A stretch of 64,000 nucleotides of DNA from VAZQ01 sp963841105 (GTDB lineage: Bacteria > Pseudomonadota > Alphaproteobacteria > Rhizobiales > Xanthobacteraceae), in the NCBI GenBank assembly GCA_963841105.1, contig CAWJCB010000008.1, forward strand, positions 326,052 through 390,051. The letters run 5' to 3'. Under the pieces are notes generated by a model. The model ran no database searches. It was not told the DNA's origin and saw only the letters and a list, made by a program, of their open reading frames with translations. Positions 1 through 8,277 of this stretch are shown here, one piece after another. The first letter of the stretch is position 1; the number at the start of each line of letters is the position of its first letter. A program made the position numbers and the translations under genes.

Positions 1-102
1 CGTATCTCAGCGCGTCGTGCCGCCAACCTTCTCGATCTGACGATTGAGGATTTGGCCGATCTGTTCGATCAGCACGCCGTCGAGGCGCCGTTAGAACTGT
101 AA
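1..102 (+). CDS. C-terminal end of an upstream gene (HTH/ImmA-IrrE-like antitoxin partner?)
   Basis: An open frame enters from the left edge and stops at a TAA at 100-102, giving 33 residues that include RRAANLLDLTIEDLADLF. This helical tail resembles the small helix-turn-helix end of ImmA/IrrE-type or XRE proteins, but the rest is outside the window. It lies 15 bp upstream of the PIN-domain gene on the same strand, and such regulator/peptidase plus PIN pairs are often toxin-antitoxin-like. The frame is seen; the family assignment is inference. Confidence 0.45.
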   Translation, partial: RISARRAANLLDLTIEDLADLFDQHAVEAPLEL

Positions 103-117
103 CGTCATGAGCGCCCG

Positions 118-636
118 ATGGCTCGTCACAGCGGCCCTGTCCTGGTCGATACAAATGTGATCCTTGAGTGCTGGCGAATTGGCGCCTGGAAGGCACTCGC
201 GGGAGGATACGGAGTTGAAACAGTGGAAGACTGTGTGATCGAAACTCAGACGGGCTTTCAGCGGCGACGTGTCGAGCAGCAAGTCAACAATGCGCAACTA
301 CGAGACTCTTTGGCGGTGGTTCAAAAGGTGGAAAGCAAGGAGCATGCAGCTGCCGCGGTGCGCGATCCGTTGTTCTCATCCCTCGATGTGGGCGAGCGGT
401 CGCTTTGGGCGCATGCTCTGACGCGAAGCGACGCCTGGGTGTTGTGTGGTCCTGACAAGGCGAGCTTACGGCTCGGGGTACGGCTGGGGTTTCGCGACCG
501 GCTCGTTGCGCTCGAAACGTTGCTGAGTGACGCTGGCTTTAGATCGAAGGAACCTCTGCGGACAAATTACACTACCAAATGGCTCGACCAAACACTCAGC
601 GAGATCGTGATTATGGAAAGGACAAAACGTCCGTGA
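118..636 (+). CDS. PIN-domain protein (putative RNase) next to DISARM core
   Basis: A 172-residue protein with a PIN-like layout: VDTNVILE at residues 10-17 puts the first acidic residue at Asp11, with further acidic positions at Glu42 (VIETQTG), Glu93 (GERSLWAHAL) and Asp113 (CGPDKAS). PIN domains are usually metal-dependent ribonucleases, commonly toxins or defence effectors. The start is the ATG at 118, 15 bp after the preceding gene. Its stop TGA at 634-636 overlaps a GTG at 633 that best starts drmA, so the two are probably translationally coupled. Substrate unknown. It could equally be a toxin-antitoxin gene parked beside DISARM. Confidence 0.7.
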   Translation: MARHSGPVLVDTNVILECWRIGAWKALAGGYGVETVEDCVIETQTGFQRRRVEQQVNNAQLRDSLAVVQKVESKEHAAAAVRDPLFSSLDVGERSLWAHALTRSDAWVLCGPDKASLRLGVRLGFRDRLVALETLLSDAGFRSKEPLRTNYTTKWLDQTLSEIVIMERTKRP

Positions 637-3275
637 CGCCGTCAGTCGAAATTCGCACGAAGGTCGTCGGCGTATTTCGCCGCGATCTTGTTGGGCCAGG
701 CCCCCAAGATGTCGATCTGGCGACCGAGCGTCTCACCGAAAATCCGTCGCGCTGGTATCTCACTGGCTTCCTGGCTCCTGCGGATGATCCGCTTACGCGA
801 AGCGGTCCGGATCAAGACGAAGAAAATCCCTCTACCCAAGAGGAGATGGAGATCGATGTCGAGGAGCCGGCGGATCAGGGTGCCGGCGGGGCTGCTGGCG
901 ATGCCGATATGCCCGACGCACCCAACACGAAGCGCCGTTTTCTCCCCTCTTCGATTGGCCTGACGGTGCTCCTGCCACCGAACGTGACAGAGATTGACGC
1001 TCGTATCTCCTGGGGCGATTACCGCACTGAGCCACCGCTCCCTGAGAACGTCCTCGCTCCGGACGAACCAGAGAGGGCCGAGGCTGGAAAACGAAAGAAG
1101 AAAGAGCGGCCAATTGTGGATTGGGTGCGCGCACCGCAACATCGCATGATTCGTCTTACCGTCCCGGACGGCCGTGGTGACGCGGTGGTAATTCCTGAAA
1201 GCGCAGCACCGCAATACAAGGGCGGTGGACTGACGCTCGAACCCCATGCTCGCACCTTTGCTTACAGCACGCCGCATGGCGATGAGCAGGCACGTGCTCT
1301 AACCGTCTTTCTCGTAAATCGACGTTCTATACCCCATCGCTTTTATGCAGACGTGAGTTACGTGTTCCAGGCTCGTATCGAGCTTATCTGTCCAGAAGGC
1401 TTTCGGCCGCGGCGGGACATTTCCGGTTATTGGTCGGACGATTTCGACCTTCAACTCGCCGACCTGCATTACCGAGACGTTTGCGAATACGCGGTCGGTC
1501 GCAATTCGGCGGCGGCATGGGAAACCGACGAGGAAACAGCAGGACGGGTGACGCGGGTTTGGACCGATCCGCTTCCCCAGGCCGAAGTGGAGCGGGTCGC
1601 TGCAAACGAGGATGAAAATCTCAAGTCGCGGGTTGTCTTCGGCATGGAAGCTCTGGCCGAGCGTGCTGGAGCCGGCGTACCATCGCTTCGAGCTGCGCTC
1701 GCCAAGCTGCCCCAGCTCTATGCCGAATGGTTCGTGGCTGAACGAAAGAAGATCGATGATCTTGCGCCTCGACGGCGCCAGACGGCGGAGCGGCTGATCA
1801 CAGACATGGAGACGGCGCGCCAGCGCATCGAAGCCGGGATCGAGCTGCTATCACACAACGACATCGCGCGAATCGCATTTCGCCTCATGAATCTTGCGGT
1901 ATCGAGAGCGGCTCGGCACCGCAACGCCGGATCGACGGGTGATCCAACCACGCAGCCGGCGCCAGAATGGCGACCGTTCCAGCTAGCCTTCATTCTTCTA
2001 AACATCGCCGGCCTCTCGGACCGCCAACATCCGGACAGAGAGATTGCGGACCTGCTGTTCTTCCCAACGGGCGGCGGCAAGACCGAGGCTTATCTGGGTC
2101 TCGCAGCTTACGTCATCGCGCGGCGTCGATTGACGGGACCTGGCGTTCTCGGCGCTGGGGTCGCTGTGATCATGCGCTACACTCTTCGCCTGCTGACGCT
2201 CGATCAGCTCTCCCGCGCAGCCGGTGTGGTGTGTGCCCTGGAGCTGATGCGAGTCGACCCCAAGAATGTTGACGAAAAAGGTCGTCACCTGTTGGGGGAC
2301 TGGCCAATCGAAATCGGACTTTGGGTCGGCTCTGATGCGTCGCCGAATCGGCCCGGTCGCCAAGGCGATGCGGACCAGATGACGGCGGTGGGCCGGGTGC
2401 GGCGATACCGAACCGGGCGGGACAAGCGAGCGCCCGCTCCAATTAAAGCTTGCCCGTGGTGCAGCACGCCATTCAACCAAAACAGCTTCGCATGCGTCCC
2501 AAACGACGTGGCACCCATGAACCTGGCAATCCGGTGCGCGAACACGGCCTGTGACTTCAACCGCGATCGTCCGCTGCCGATCCTGACTGTCGATGAACCA
2601 ATCTATCGCCGCCTGCCTGCCTTCCTGATCGCCACCGTCAACAAGTTCGCGAGCCTGCCGTGGGTGGCGGAAACGGGCGCGTTCTTTGGTCATGTGGATC
2701 ATTTTGCCGACGGGATTGGGTTCTTCGGTGCCGCTGACCCTGGCCATCATGGTCGGCCGCTCGACGGTGGTTGGTCGCTCGACCCGCCCGACCTCATCAT
2801 TCAAGATGAGTTGCACTTGATTGCTGGACCGCTTGGCACGATCGCAGGCCTCTACGAGGCGGCCATCGATCAACTCGCGTCGCGCAAGGTTGCCGAGAAG
2901 CGAGTCCGTCCGAAGATTGTCGCTTCGACTGCAACGGTACGCAGGGCCAGCGATCAAATCGCAGCTCTGTTCGATCGGCGAGCCACGAGCATTTTTCCGC
3001 CTCCCGGCATAGATCGCACCGAGAGCTTCTTTGCGCGAACGGTTCCGTCAGCGCGCGACCCGGCCCGTCTGTATCTCGGGATTGCGGCCCAAGGACGCGG
3101 GCCAAAGCTCGTGTTCTTGAGGGCGCTGACCACGTTGGTTGCCGCCGCTCAGGCGGCCTACGACGCGTGCAGCGCCGCTTGCGAGCCGGGCGAGAAATCC
3201 TGCCGATCCCTATATGACTGCGCTTTGTTACTTCAATGCCTTGCGCGAACTCGGCGGCGCACGTCGCATCGTTGA
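633..3275 (+). CDS. drmA: DrmA-like DISARM helicase, N-terminal part (frameshifted gene)
   Basis: N-terminal and first RecA-like part of a large superfamily 2 helicase matching DrmA, the helicase of the DISARM anti-phage system. Walker A is PTGGGKT at residues 478-484 and the Walker B/DEAH equivalent is QDELHLI with Asp725. A CPWC motif near residue 607 and a CANTAC motif about 35 residues later may bind zinc. I prefer the GTG at 633, with a GGAAAGGA ribosome-binding site about 11 bases upstream and a GTGA overlap with the PIN gene, over the ATG at 579 that lies inside the PIN gene. Homology leaves this frame near 3190 and continues one frame over. The last ~28 residues here are therefore out of frame. 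Either a real inactivating frameshift or an assembly indel. Confidence 0.8.
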   Translation: MTPSVEIRTKVVGVFRRDLVGPGPQDVDLATERLTENPSRWYLTGFLAPADDPLTRSGPDQDEENPSTQEEMEIDVEEPADQGAGGAAGDADMPDAPNTKRRFLPSSIGLTVLLPPNVTEIDARISWGDYRTEPPLPENVLAPDEPERAEAGKRKKKERPIVDWVRAPQHRMIRLTVPDGRGDAVVIPESAAPQYKGGGLTLEPHARTFAYSTPHGDEQARALTVFLVNRRSIPHRFYADVSYVFQARIELICPEGFRPRRDISGYWSDDFDLQLADLHYRDVCEYAVGRNSAAAWETDEETAGRVTRVWTDPLPQAEVERVAANEDENLKSRVVFGMEALAERAGAGVPSLRAALAKLPQLYAEWFVAERKKIDDLAPRRRQTAERLITDMETARQRIEAGIELLSHNDIARIAFRLMNLAVSRAARHRNAGSTGDPTTQPAPEWRPFQLAFILLNIAGLSDRQHPDREIADLLFFPTGGGKTEAYLGLAAYVIARRRLTGPGVLGAGVAVIMRYTLRLLTLDQLSRAAGVVCALELMRVDPKNVDEKGRHLLGDWPIEIGLWVGSDASPNRPGRQGDADQMTAVGRVRRYRTGRDKRAPAPIKACPWCSTPFNQNSFACVPNDVAPMNLAIRCANTACDFNRDRPLPILTVDEPIYRRLPAFLIATVNKFASLPWVAETGAFFGHVDHFADGIGFFGAADPGHHGRPLDGGWSLDPPDLIIQDELHLIAGPLGTIAGLYEAAIDQLASRKVAEKRVRPKIVASTATVRRASDQIAALFDRRATSIFPPPGIDRTESFFARTVPSARDPARLYLGIAAQGRGPKLVFLRALTTLVAAAQAAYDACSAACEPGEKSCRSLYDCALLLQCLARTRRRTSHR

Positions 3276-4176
3276 AGATGAGGTTCGCGACCGCGCCGCT
3301 CGTTACGGGACACAGCGCCGGAGGATTGATCCCAAGGACAATCCCTTCGCCGATCGACAGATCAAGCAACCTCTGGAGATCACCTCGCGGGAATCGACGG
3401 ACAAGGTAGCAGTAGCGAAGCAGCGTCTCGATGCGGTGTTTGGACGCGACGCCGAGCCAGTCGATGTTGTTCTCGCCACTAATATGATCTCGGTTGGCCT
3501 CGATATCCTGCGGCTCGGGCTAATGGTCGTCCAAGGCCAGCCGAAAACAGCGGCTGAGTATATCCAGGCAACAAGCCGGATCGGTCGTGATCATGAGCGA
3601 CCCGGCCTGGTAGTTGCTGTCCTAAATCTGCATAAGCCGCGCGACCGAACTCACTTCGAGCAGTTCAGAACGTTCCATCGCAGCTTCTATCGGGCGGTCG
3701 AAGCGACGAGTGTCACCCCGTGGGCAGCGCGGGCTTTGGATCGGGCACTGGCGGCGGTCGTCGTAGCCGCGGCGCGACACATCGATCCAGCCCTCACCCT
3801 CGACACGGCTGTGAAGGAGCTAAAGAACCGGCCTGCGACCCGAGCAGCAGTTCGTGATGCGATCGTTGCTCGGGCACCCGCGAACGCAGTTCCCGGTGGC
3901 AGTACAGCGCTTGCAGGCCTCGTGGACAGCCTCCTCGACGATTGGGTCACGACAGCGGACGAGCAATCGGCCGGGGGCAACGTATTCGGGTACGCCAACA
4001 AGCAAAGTCCGCACCGGCTGCTTCATATGCCGCTCGCTCCGGAGATTCCAAACTTGGCTGCTCCACATCAGCGCTTCGTTGCAGGCCGCTCGATGCGGGA
4101 TGTCGAGCCAAGTGTTGCGGTTCAGCCGCGTGACCCATGGGGGCAGGCAATCGCTAATGCGGACGACCTCGCATGA
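3139..4176 (+). CDS. drmA: DrmA-like DISARM helicase, C-terminal part (frameshifted gene)
   Basis: Continuation of drmA in the next frame. True homology starts near 3195 with NPADPYMTALCYFNALREL, which follows naturally from AAQAAYDA in the previous frame, so one base is gained or two lost between about 3170 and 3197. Helicase motifs V and VI follow: SVGLDI and YIQATSRIGR (arginine finger). The annotated opening codons (TTG at 3139) are only the limit of the open frame. The gene ends with TGA at 4174-4176, overlapping the drmB ATG. No slippery heptamer is obvious at the shift, so programmed frameshifting is not favoured. Confidence 0.78.
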   Translation: MPPLRRPTTRAAPLASRARNPADPYMTALCYFNALRELGGARRIVEDEVRDRAARYGTQRRRIDPKDNPFADRQIKQPLEITSRESTDKVAVAKQRLDAVFGRDAEPVDVVLATNMISVGLDILRLGLMVVQGQPKTAAEYIQATSRIGRDHERPGLVVAVLNLHKPRDRTHFEQFRTFHRSFYRAVEATSVTPWAARALDRALAAVVVAAARHIDPALTLDTAVKELKNRPATRAAVRDAIVARAPANAVPGGSTALAGLVDSLLDDWVTTADEQSAGGNVFGYANKQSPHRLLHMPLAPEIPNLAAPHQRFVAGRSMRDVEPSVAVQPRDPWGQAIANADDLA

Positions 4177-6050
4177 CCAAAAATGCGCAACGGCTGAGTC
4201 AAGTGGTTTCAACCTTCGGTCCCGGAGCGATGGTCGATCTTCCCACGCGCTCAGTCGTGGTTGGTGGCTTGGAGCTATGGGATATGCGAGGCGGGCCATT
4301 CAAGACAATTCCCGAATCTCGCCTCACTATGCGCCTTGAGCAGCTCCTCAAGAGCCAAGGCCGTCTCGCAGACACGAAGAATCTTTCACTGCGCACGCCA
4401 CCGGTGACAGACGGTAGGCCTGGTCAGTTGCCGGCCGGTATTGCGGCGCCAGTCTTTCCGGCCTGGTTCGTGTGCGAACAGGTGATCACCACTACGGTGG
4501 CGGGCAAGTCCGCGCGGCGGCGGCGGCTGGTCCGCTGGAAAGACCTTGATCCCCGTGGCGGCCGGCGCAGATTTATCTTCGACGATGGCGGAAAATCCGA
4601 AGTGACGCCGATCCGCTTCGTATGCGCCTGCGAGAACGGTCATCTCCAGGATATCGACTGGAGATGGATTGTGCACGAGGGCGAGCCTTGCGAAGAGGCG
4701 ATGTGGGTGGAGGAAAAAGGCACGAGCGCTGATCCGGCAGACATGACCGTGGTCTGCGGTTGTGGGAAAGGCCGATCGCTTCAGGAGCTGTTTCAGCCGG
4801 GCCGACTGGGCAACTGTCGGGGGGAACGTCCGTGGCTGCTCGATCGTGATCCGAACGGGTGTGGCCAGAAGCTGAAGCTGCTCACGCGAACCGCCACGAA
4901 CACGTATTTTCCGCAAGTCTATACGGTGATCTCATTGCCCGTCGAGGAGGACGAGCTTACACGACTCGTTGACAGCGTATCGGGCGAATTGAGCAATGTG
5001 CAGTCCGTACAGGACATGGCGACGGCAAAACGCTTCAATTCGAAGATCGCGGCCACGCTGGGCGCCTATTCCGATGACGATCTGTTCGCCAGGCTGCAAC
5101 GACTTCGCGACGGGGCAATTGCAGACGCCGGCGGCTCGCCCAAGTTGTCCGAGTTTGAGGTGTTTGCCAGCGGGAGAGCGGAAATTGGTCACAATAGCCC
5201 AACCGCCAAACTCTATGCCCAGACATTGCCGCGCGATGCGTGGGCTGCGGAGCCGGTTCGAGTGGACTTGTCGGCAATCAAGAACGTGGTCGCAGTGCAT
5301 CGTCTGCGCGAGGTCTCTTGCCTCTACGGTTTCACCCGCTTCGAAGCAGCCCCCACCACGGCTGATGGCGACCTTGAGGATATTCAGCTCGCGGTTCGCG
5401 GTGCTCCACTGGCGCAAGACGCAGATTGGTTACCCGCAATCGAGCAATTCGGCGAGGGGATTTTTATACACTTCAATGAAGCCGCCATCGGAGAATGGCT
5501 CAAGCTACAGGCAACCCAGCGTCGTCATGACGAACTAGCGAGGGGCTATGGACATTGGTGCACGCGTTTCGGCGGCCATGCGCCACAGTATCCGGGGACG
5601 GCTTACGTCCTTTTGCACAGTTTGTCGCATGCGCTCACTTCTGAAATCGCTCTGGATTGCGGCTATCCCGCAAGCTCGCTGAAGGAGCGCGTGTATGCCC
5701 TCTCCCGTCCGGACGGGGCACCCGAGCGGTGCGGTATTCTCATTTATACTGCGACTGCCGGCGCACAGGGTACGCTCGGTGGCCTGGTCGGAACGGCGCC
5801 GAGATTTGCAAAAATCCTTGAAGGGGCGCTGGAACGATCAATGATCTGTTCGAATGATCCAATTTGCGCAGATCATCACCCGGATAACCGCAGCGGTGAT
5901 CGAGCGACGCATGGAGCCGCGTGCCATGGCTGCTTGCTCATCGCCGAGACGAGCTGCGAAATGAGGAACCTTTTTCTCGATCGCAGCTTGCTGGTCCCGA
6001 CAATGGGGACTGACGGGTCCGCATTCTTTGACTTGGAGGACCGCAGATAG
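4173..6050 (+). CDS. drmB: DrmB-like DISARM protein (DUF1998)
   Basis: A 625-residue protein that opens with the DrmB-type sequence LSQVVSTFGPGAMVDLPTR and carries a DUF1998 region near the C terminus (CGILIYTATAGAQGTLGGL). Cysteine clusters that may bind zinc are CACENGHLQD, CGCGKG and, at the end, a C-x2-C in ACHGCLLIAE followed by a further Cys. In DISARM, DrmA and DrmB form a DNA-engaging complex that blocks phage DNA. The gene overlaps drmA by ATGA, so the pair is coupled. The usual third core gene drmC (phospholipase D family) does not follow: the next kilobase is non-coding. The drmB frame is intact. Confidence 0.82.
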   Translation: MTKNAQRLSQVVSTFGPGAMVDLPTRSVVVGGLELWDMRGGPFKTIPESRLTMRLEQLLKSQGRLADTKNLSLRTPPVTDGRPGQLPAGIAAPVFPAWFVCEQVITTTVAGKSARRRRLVRWKDLDPRGGRRRFIFDDGGKSEVTPIRFVCACENGHLQDIDWRWIVHEGEPCEEAMWVEEKGTSADPADMTVVCGCGKGRSLQELFQPGRLGNCRGERPWLLDRDPNGCGQKLKLLTRTATNTYFPQVYTVISLPVEEDELTRLVDSVSGELSNVQSVQDMATAKRFNSKIAATLGAYSDDDLFARLQRLRDGAIADAGGSPKLSEFEVFASGRAEIGHNSPTAKLYAQTLPRDAWAAEPVRVDLSAIKNVVAVHRLREVSCLYGFTRFEAAPTTADGDLEDIQLAVRGAPLAQDADWLPAIEQFGEGIFIHFNEAAIGEWLKLQATQRRHDELARGYGHWCTRFGGHAPQYPGTAYVLLHSLSHALTSEIALDCGYPASSLKERVYALSRPDGAPERCGILIYTATAGAQGTLGGLVGTAPRFAKILEGALERSMICSNDPICADHHPDNRSGDRATHGAACHGCLLIAETSCEMRNLFLDRSLLVPTMGTDGSAFFDLEDRR

Positions 6051-6299
6051 GGAGGGCGCAGTGATCCACTGGATCAAAAGATGGTGGTGGATGCACGTAC
6101 TCGGGCATGCGCAGCCGCCAGGCTACGGCGTTTGGTTTCGACTCCGATTGCGCTCCGACAGTCAAGGCAGCCGCGACGATCGTTCACCATCGTGTGAAGC
6201 CCAGCGCTGAACCGACCTCTGTAGCAATCGGCTACTTGTAGGCTCATTTGTAGGTAGAAACCAAAACCGCTGATAAATGCCCGAAAAAAGGGCTTGTCT

Positions 6300-6313
6300 T
6301 GGCGGAGGGAGTG
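6300..6313 (-). other. Candidate attachment site (copy of tRNA-Ser 3' end)
   Basis: The 14 bases TGGCGGAGGGAGTG are identical, and in the same orientation, to 37429-37442, which is the very 3' end of the tRNA-Ser gene including the encoded CCA. The match starts exactly at the CCA and stops after 14 bases. P4-type integrases recombine at tRNA 3' ends and leave such a copy at the far side. The same bases also form part of a small hairpin (GGCGGA/TCCGCC), so chance or a hairpin origin cannot be excluded. Confidence 0.4.
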
Positions 6314-6621
6314 TCCGCCCAAACCCACAAATTTCCTATATTGCGCAGTGCGTTAGGAATTAGCTCGCCGTGTGTCCACAAACGAATCTACAAAGCGCTT
6401 CATATTTTGGTGGCTCACAGCTGCCCCCCTGCCCTCTCGCAAAGCCTATCGCCCGGACTGATCGCGAGCGTGGCCAGGGTGTCGGGACGCGCCACCGATT
6501 AAATCGAGGCCTCTGCTATTTCGGGATTGATGTGGCGTCATGCGTGTACAATGCATAGAGATGGTTCTCTTTCGGCTTGAAGGGCTGCCCACAGTAGGCG
6601 CAACTGCGTGGAGGGGCTGGA

Positions 6622-6771
6622 TCAAATGCTCAGTGGAACCAGCATAACAATACCGATCCCGATAACCAGCACCGCAAGCGCAATGGGATCATAATCGAGC
6701 CAGTGTCGAACGAGACCGGAGATCACGCGGGACAGAGGGCTGCGGCGCGCCGTGGCGTCGGGACACAGCAT
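6622..6771 (-). CDS. Possible 49-residue single-span membrane protein
   Basis: Starts at ATG 6771 inside the 65-bp repeat and ends with TGA at 6622-6624. The N-terminal half is basic (RRSPLSRVISGLVRHW) and the C-terminal half is one hydrophobic span (IALAVLVIGIGIVMLVPLSI). The second repeat copy heads another minus-strand frame with the same opening pattern (LxPDAxAR), starting at GTG 7708. No good ribosome-binding site is visible upstream. Too little to assign a role. Confidence 0.27.
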   Translation of the reverse strand: MLCPDATARRSPLSRVISGLVRHWLDYDPIALAVLVIGIGIVMLVPLSI

Positions 6772-6808
6772 GGAGCAAATCAGGGGATGCTTCCCTTGCC
6801 CGCCCCCA
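6744..6808. repeat. 65-bp dispersed repeat, copy A
   Basis: Matches 7681-7745 at 61 of 65 positions (differences at GT/AA and two single bases). Read on the minus strand it contains a GGGA-AGCA-TCCC hairpin just upstream of a start codon (ATG here, GTG in copy B) and the first seven or so codons of a short frame. It may be a mobile or regulatory leader repeat. Confidence 0.8.
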
Positions 6809-7211
6809 GGAAAATCTTGCGGGGCATCTGCAACGGTCCGATTGCGGTTGCGTCACCCGCGGGCGGTGTTTTCTTCCTGAAGGGTTCAGCCCCTAGGCAT
6901 AGGGCAATCAGATGGTACGCCGCATATTTTGGAAGGCGGCCTCTTTCTCATCATCAGCGCAGAATTCCGAGCAATACAGCCTGCCCGACGACGAGCGCCA
7001 GTTTGGCTATCCGAAACGTGTTCACCGACTCCTCGCCGGGGGGTGCGATCCGACGTGCTGCGGAGCCGGTCATATCGTTTCGTAGTCCGAGAGTGGTTGG
7101 TTTGTCAGACACTCGGCGTGACGAGTGACAAGACTCTGGACACCATAATTGACAGAGCCGCCATTCGCGAGCCGCTTAGGTGCTATAACCTATCGCTGGG
7201 GGAGGCCATTC

Positions 7212-7484
7212 ATGGTCAAACACGGCGCAATATCGAGATCTCACGTCTGCCGGATGCTCAGCTCAAAAGACGCGCGGGTGCGCCGCGCTGCGTTCATACT
7301 CCTGGAAGCAAGCAACCCCCGGCTTAGAAGAAACAGCGAGCTCTTTATGGAGATCGTACGCTTCATTTGGGACGCCAATCCAAGCTACGACGTTTATCGA
7401 GAGTTCACCAAACGTCACTTTATCGGAAGTAACAGAGCGGCTCTTCCGGTCAGCGCTCGGCTGCGGCACGCGGGAGTTCCATGA
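7212..7484 (+). CDS. Hypothetical protein, 90 residues
   Basis: The ATG at 7212 follows a strong GGGGGAGG ribosome-binding site seven bases upstream, which is the reason for choosing it over the longer open frame from 7149. The product is basic (RSHVCRMLSSKDARVRRAAF) with an aromatic middle (FIWDANPSYDVYREFTKRHF). I recognise no domain. It stands alone between decayed stretches. Confidence 0.38.
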   Translation: MVKHGAISRSHVCRMLSSKDARVRRAAFILLEASNPRLRRNSELFMEIVRFIWDANPSYDVYREFTKRHFIGSNRAALPVSARLRHAGVP

Positions 7485-8189
7485 TCCGCACTAATACGTG
7501 GCGCCCCGTGCCTGTCTCGACAAACCTAAACGAGGCTTTCCAACCTTGCTGCGCGAAGTTCGCGCAGCCGCGCTGCTCGCACCTTCGTCACATTAATTCC
7601 CTCGCGCATCACCCAATGTCGGAGAAGTTGCCGATCGGCGCCGGCCAAGCGCGCTATTCGGTTTACCTTTTTAGAGTTTTGGCGCGCCAAGGCGTCGGGA
7701 CGCAGCACGGAGCAAATCAGGGGATGCTTCCCTTGCCCGCCCCCATAGAAAAAATTTCGCACCGCCCTCACCGCACATCCGCAGTGGGTCTGATTGCGGA
7801 CTAAGATTCACGGAGGTGTCTACGGCGGCAATGTGCCCGGAGCCGACATTACTGTCGACTCTCGAAGGCTATTCCATGGACGAGGACATCCAAGCGCGGG
7901 CATCCTGGCCATACTGAGGTCGTTCGATATTTTGGCGGCCTAGAATCGACCAATTTGTGATGGCCATCACACTTCACCTGTGAACCTTTTCATAGATTCG
8001 CGCTACCGGCGTCGCCCATCAAGCAAAAGGGGCGCCGCACGACCGAGAGAATCTCATGGGTGCATATATTTCGATGGTGGCAATCGTCGCAGCAATCACG
8101 CTTGTCTTTTGGTAAAAGCCGACGCCCGCGCTGCGCCCCTTGTGTGCAGCCTAGTCTGTGTCTGCAACGGCTGCACCCTCGCGATGGCG
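7485..8189. other. Non-coding or decayed stretch with repeat copy B
   Basis: Contains the second 65-bp repeat copy (7681-7745). On the minus strand it heads a frame 7708-7526 reading VLRPDALARQNSKK with a basic, Arg/Leu-rich tail that is not convincing as a gene. No other gene seen. Confidence 0.4.
7681..7745. repeat. 65-bp dispersed repeat, copy B
   Basis: Second copy of the 6744-6808 repeat, same orientation, 937 bp apart, with 4 mismatches. The flanks do not match, so the unit is sharply bounded. Confidence 0.8.
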
Positions 8190-8276
8190 GACATCGATGA
8201 TGCCTCCGATCCGCGCAATGCTATCCGGCATACCAGGCAAGGTGAAGCATTCATGGTTGTTAGCGAGGGAGGATCG
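8190..8276 (+). pseudogene. Vestigial C-terminus of a second CHAT-domain gene
   Basis: Reads DIDDASDPRNAI and then, after a scrambled stretch, AFMVVSEGG. This parallels the last residues of the intact CHAT domain downstream (INDASDPRNAY ... PFVVVGEG). At DNA level 8192-8221 matches 11161-11190 at 28 of 30 bases. It sits directly upstream of the CHAT gene, in the position expected if a tandem CHAT copy had been deleted down to its 3' tip. Its last bases supply the ribosome-binding site of the downstream gene. Confidence 0.6.
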
Positions 8277-8277
8277 G

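Larger units (their letters stand above)
6051..7211. other. Decayed intergenic region downstream of drmB
   Basis: No convincing full gene. It holds a candidate attachment repeat (6300-6313), one copy of a 65-bp repeat (6744-6808) and a possible 49-residue membrane protein on the minus strand (6622-6771). Also on the minus strand, ending at 6516, is a start-less remnant reading CAYCGQPFKPK, which looks like the first zinc-knuckle of the small Cys-rich protein at 24793. The mix of remnants suggests repeated insertion and loss. Confidence 0.5.

Noticed and set aside
3180..3200. Programmed ribosomal frameshift in drmA
   Set aside because: No X-XXY-YYZ heptamer, no downstream pseudoknot apparent, and similar shifts occur in many unrelated genes here.
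6300..6320. Rho-independent terminator after drmB at the GGCGGA/TCCGCC hairpin
   Set aside because: It has a stem but no T tract on either strand and lies 250 bp past the stop; the tRNA-end match is the more specific observation.
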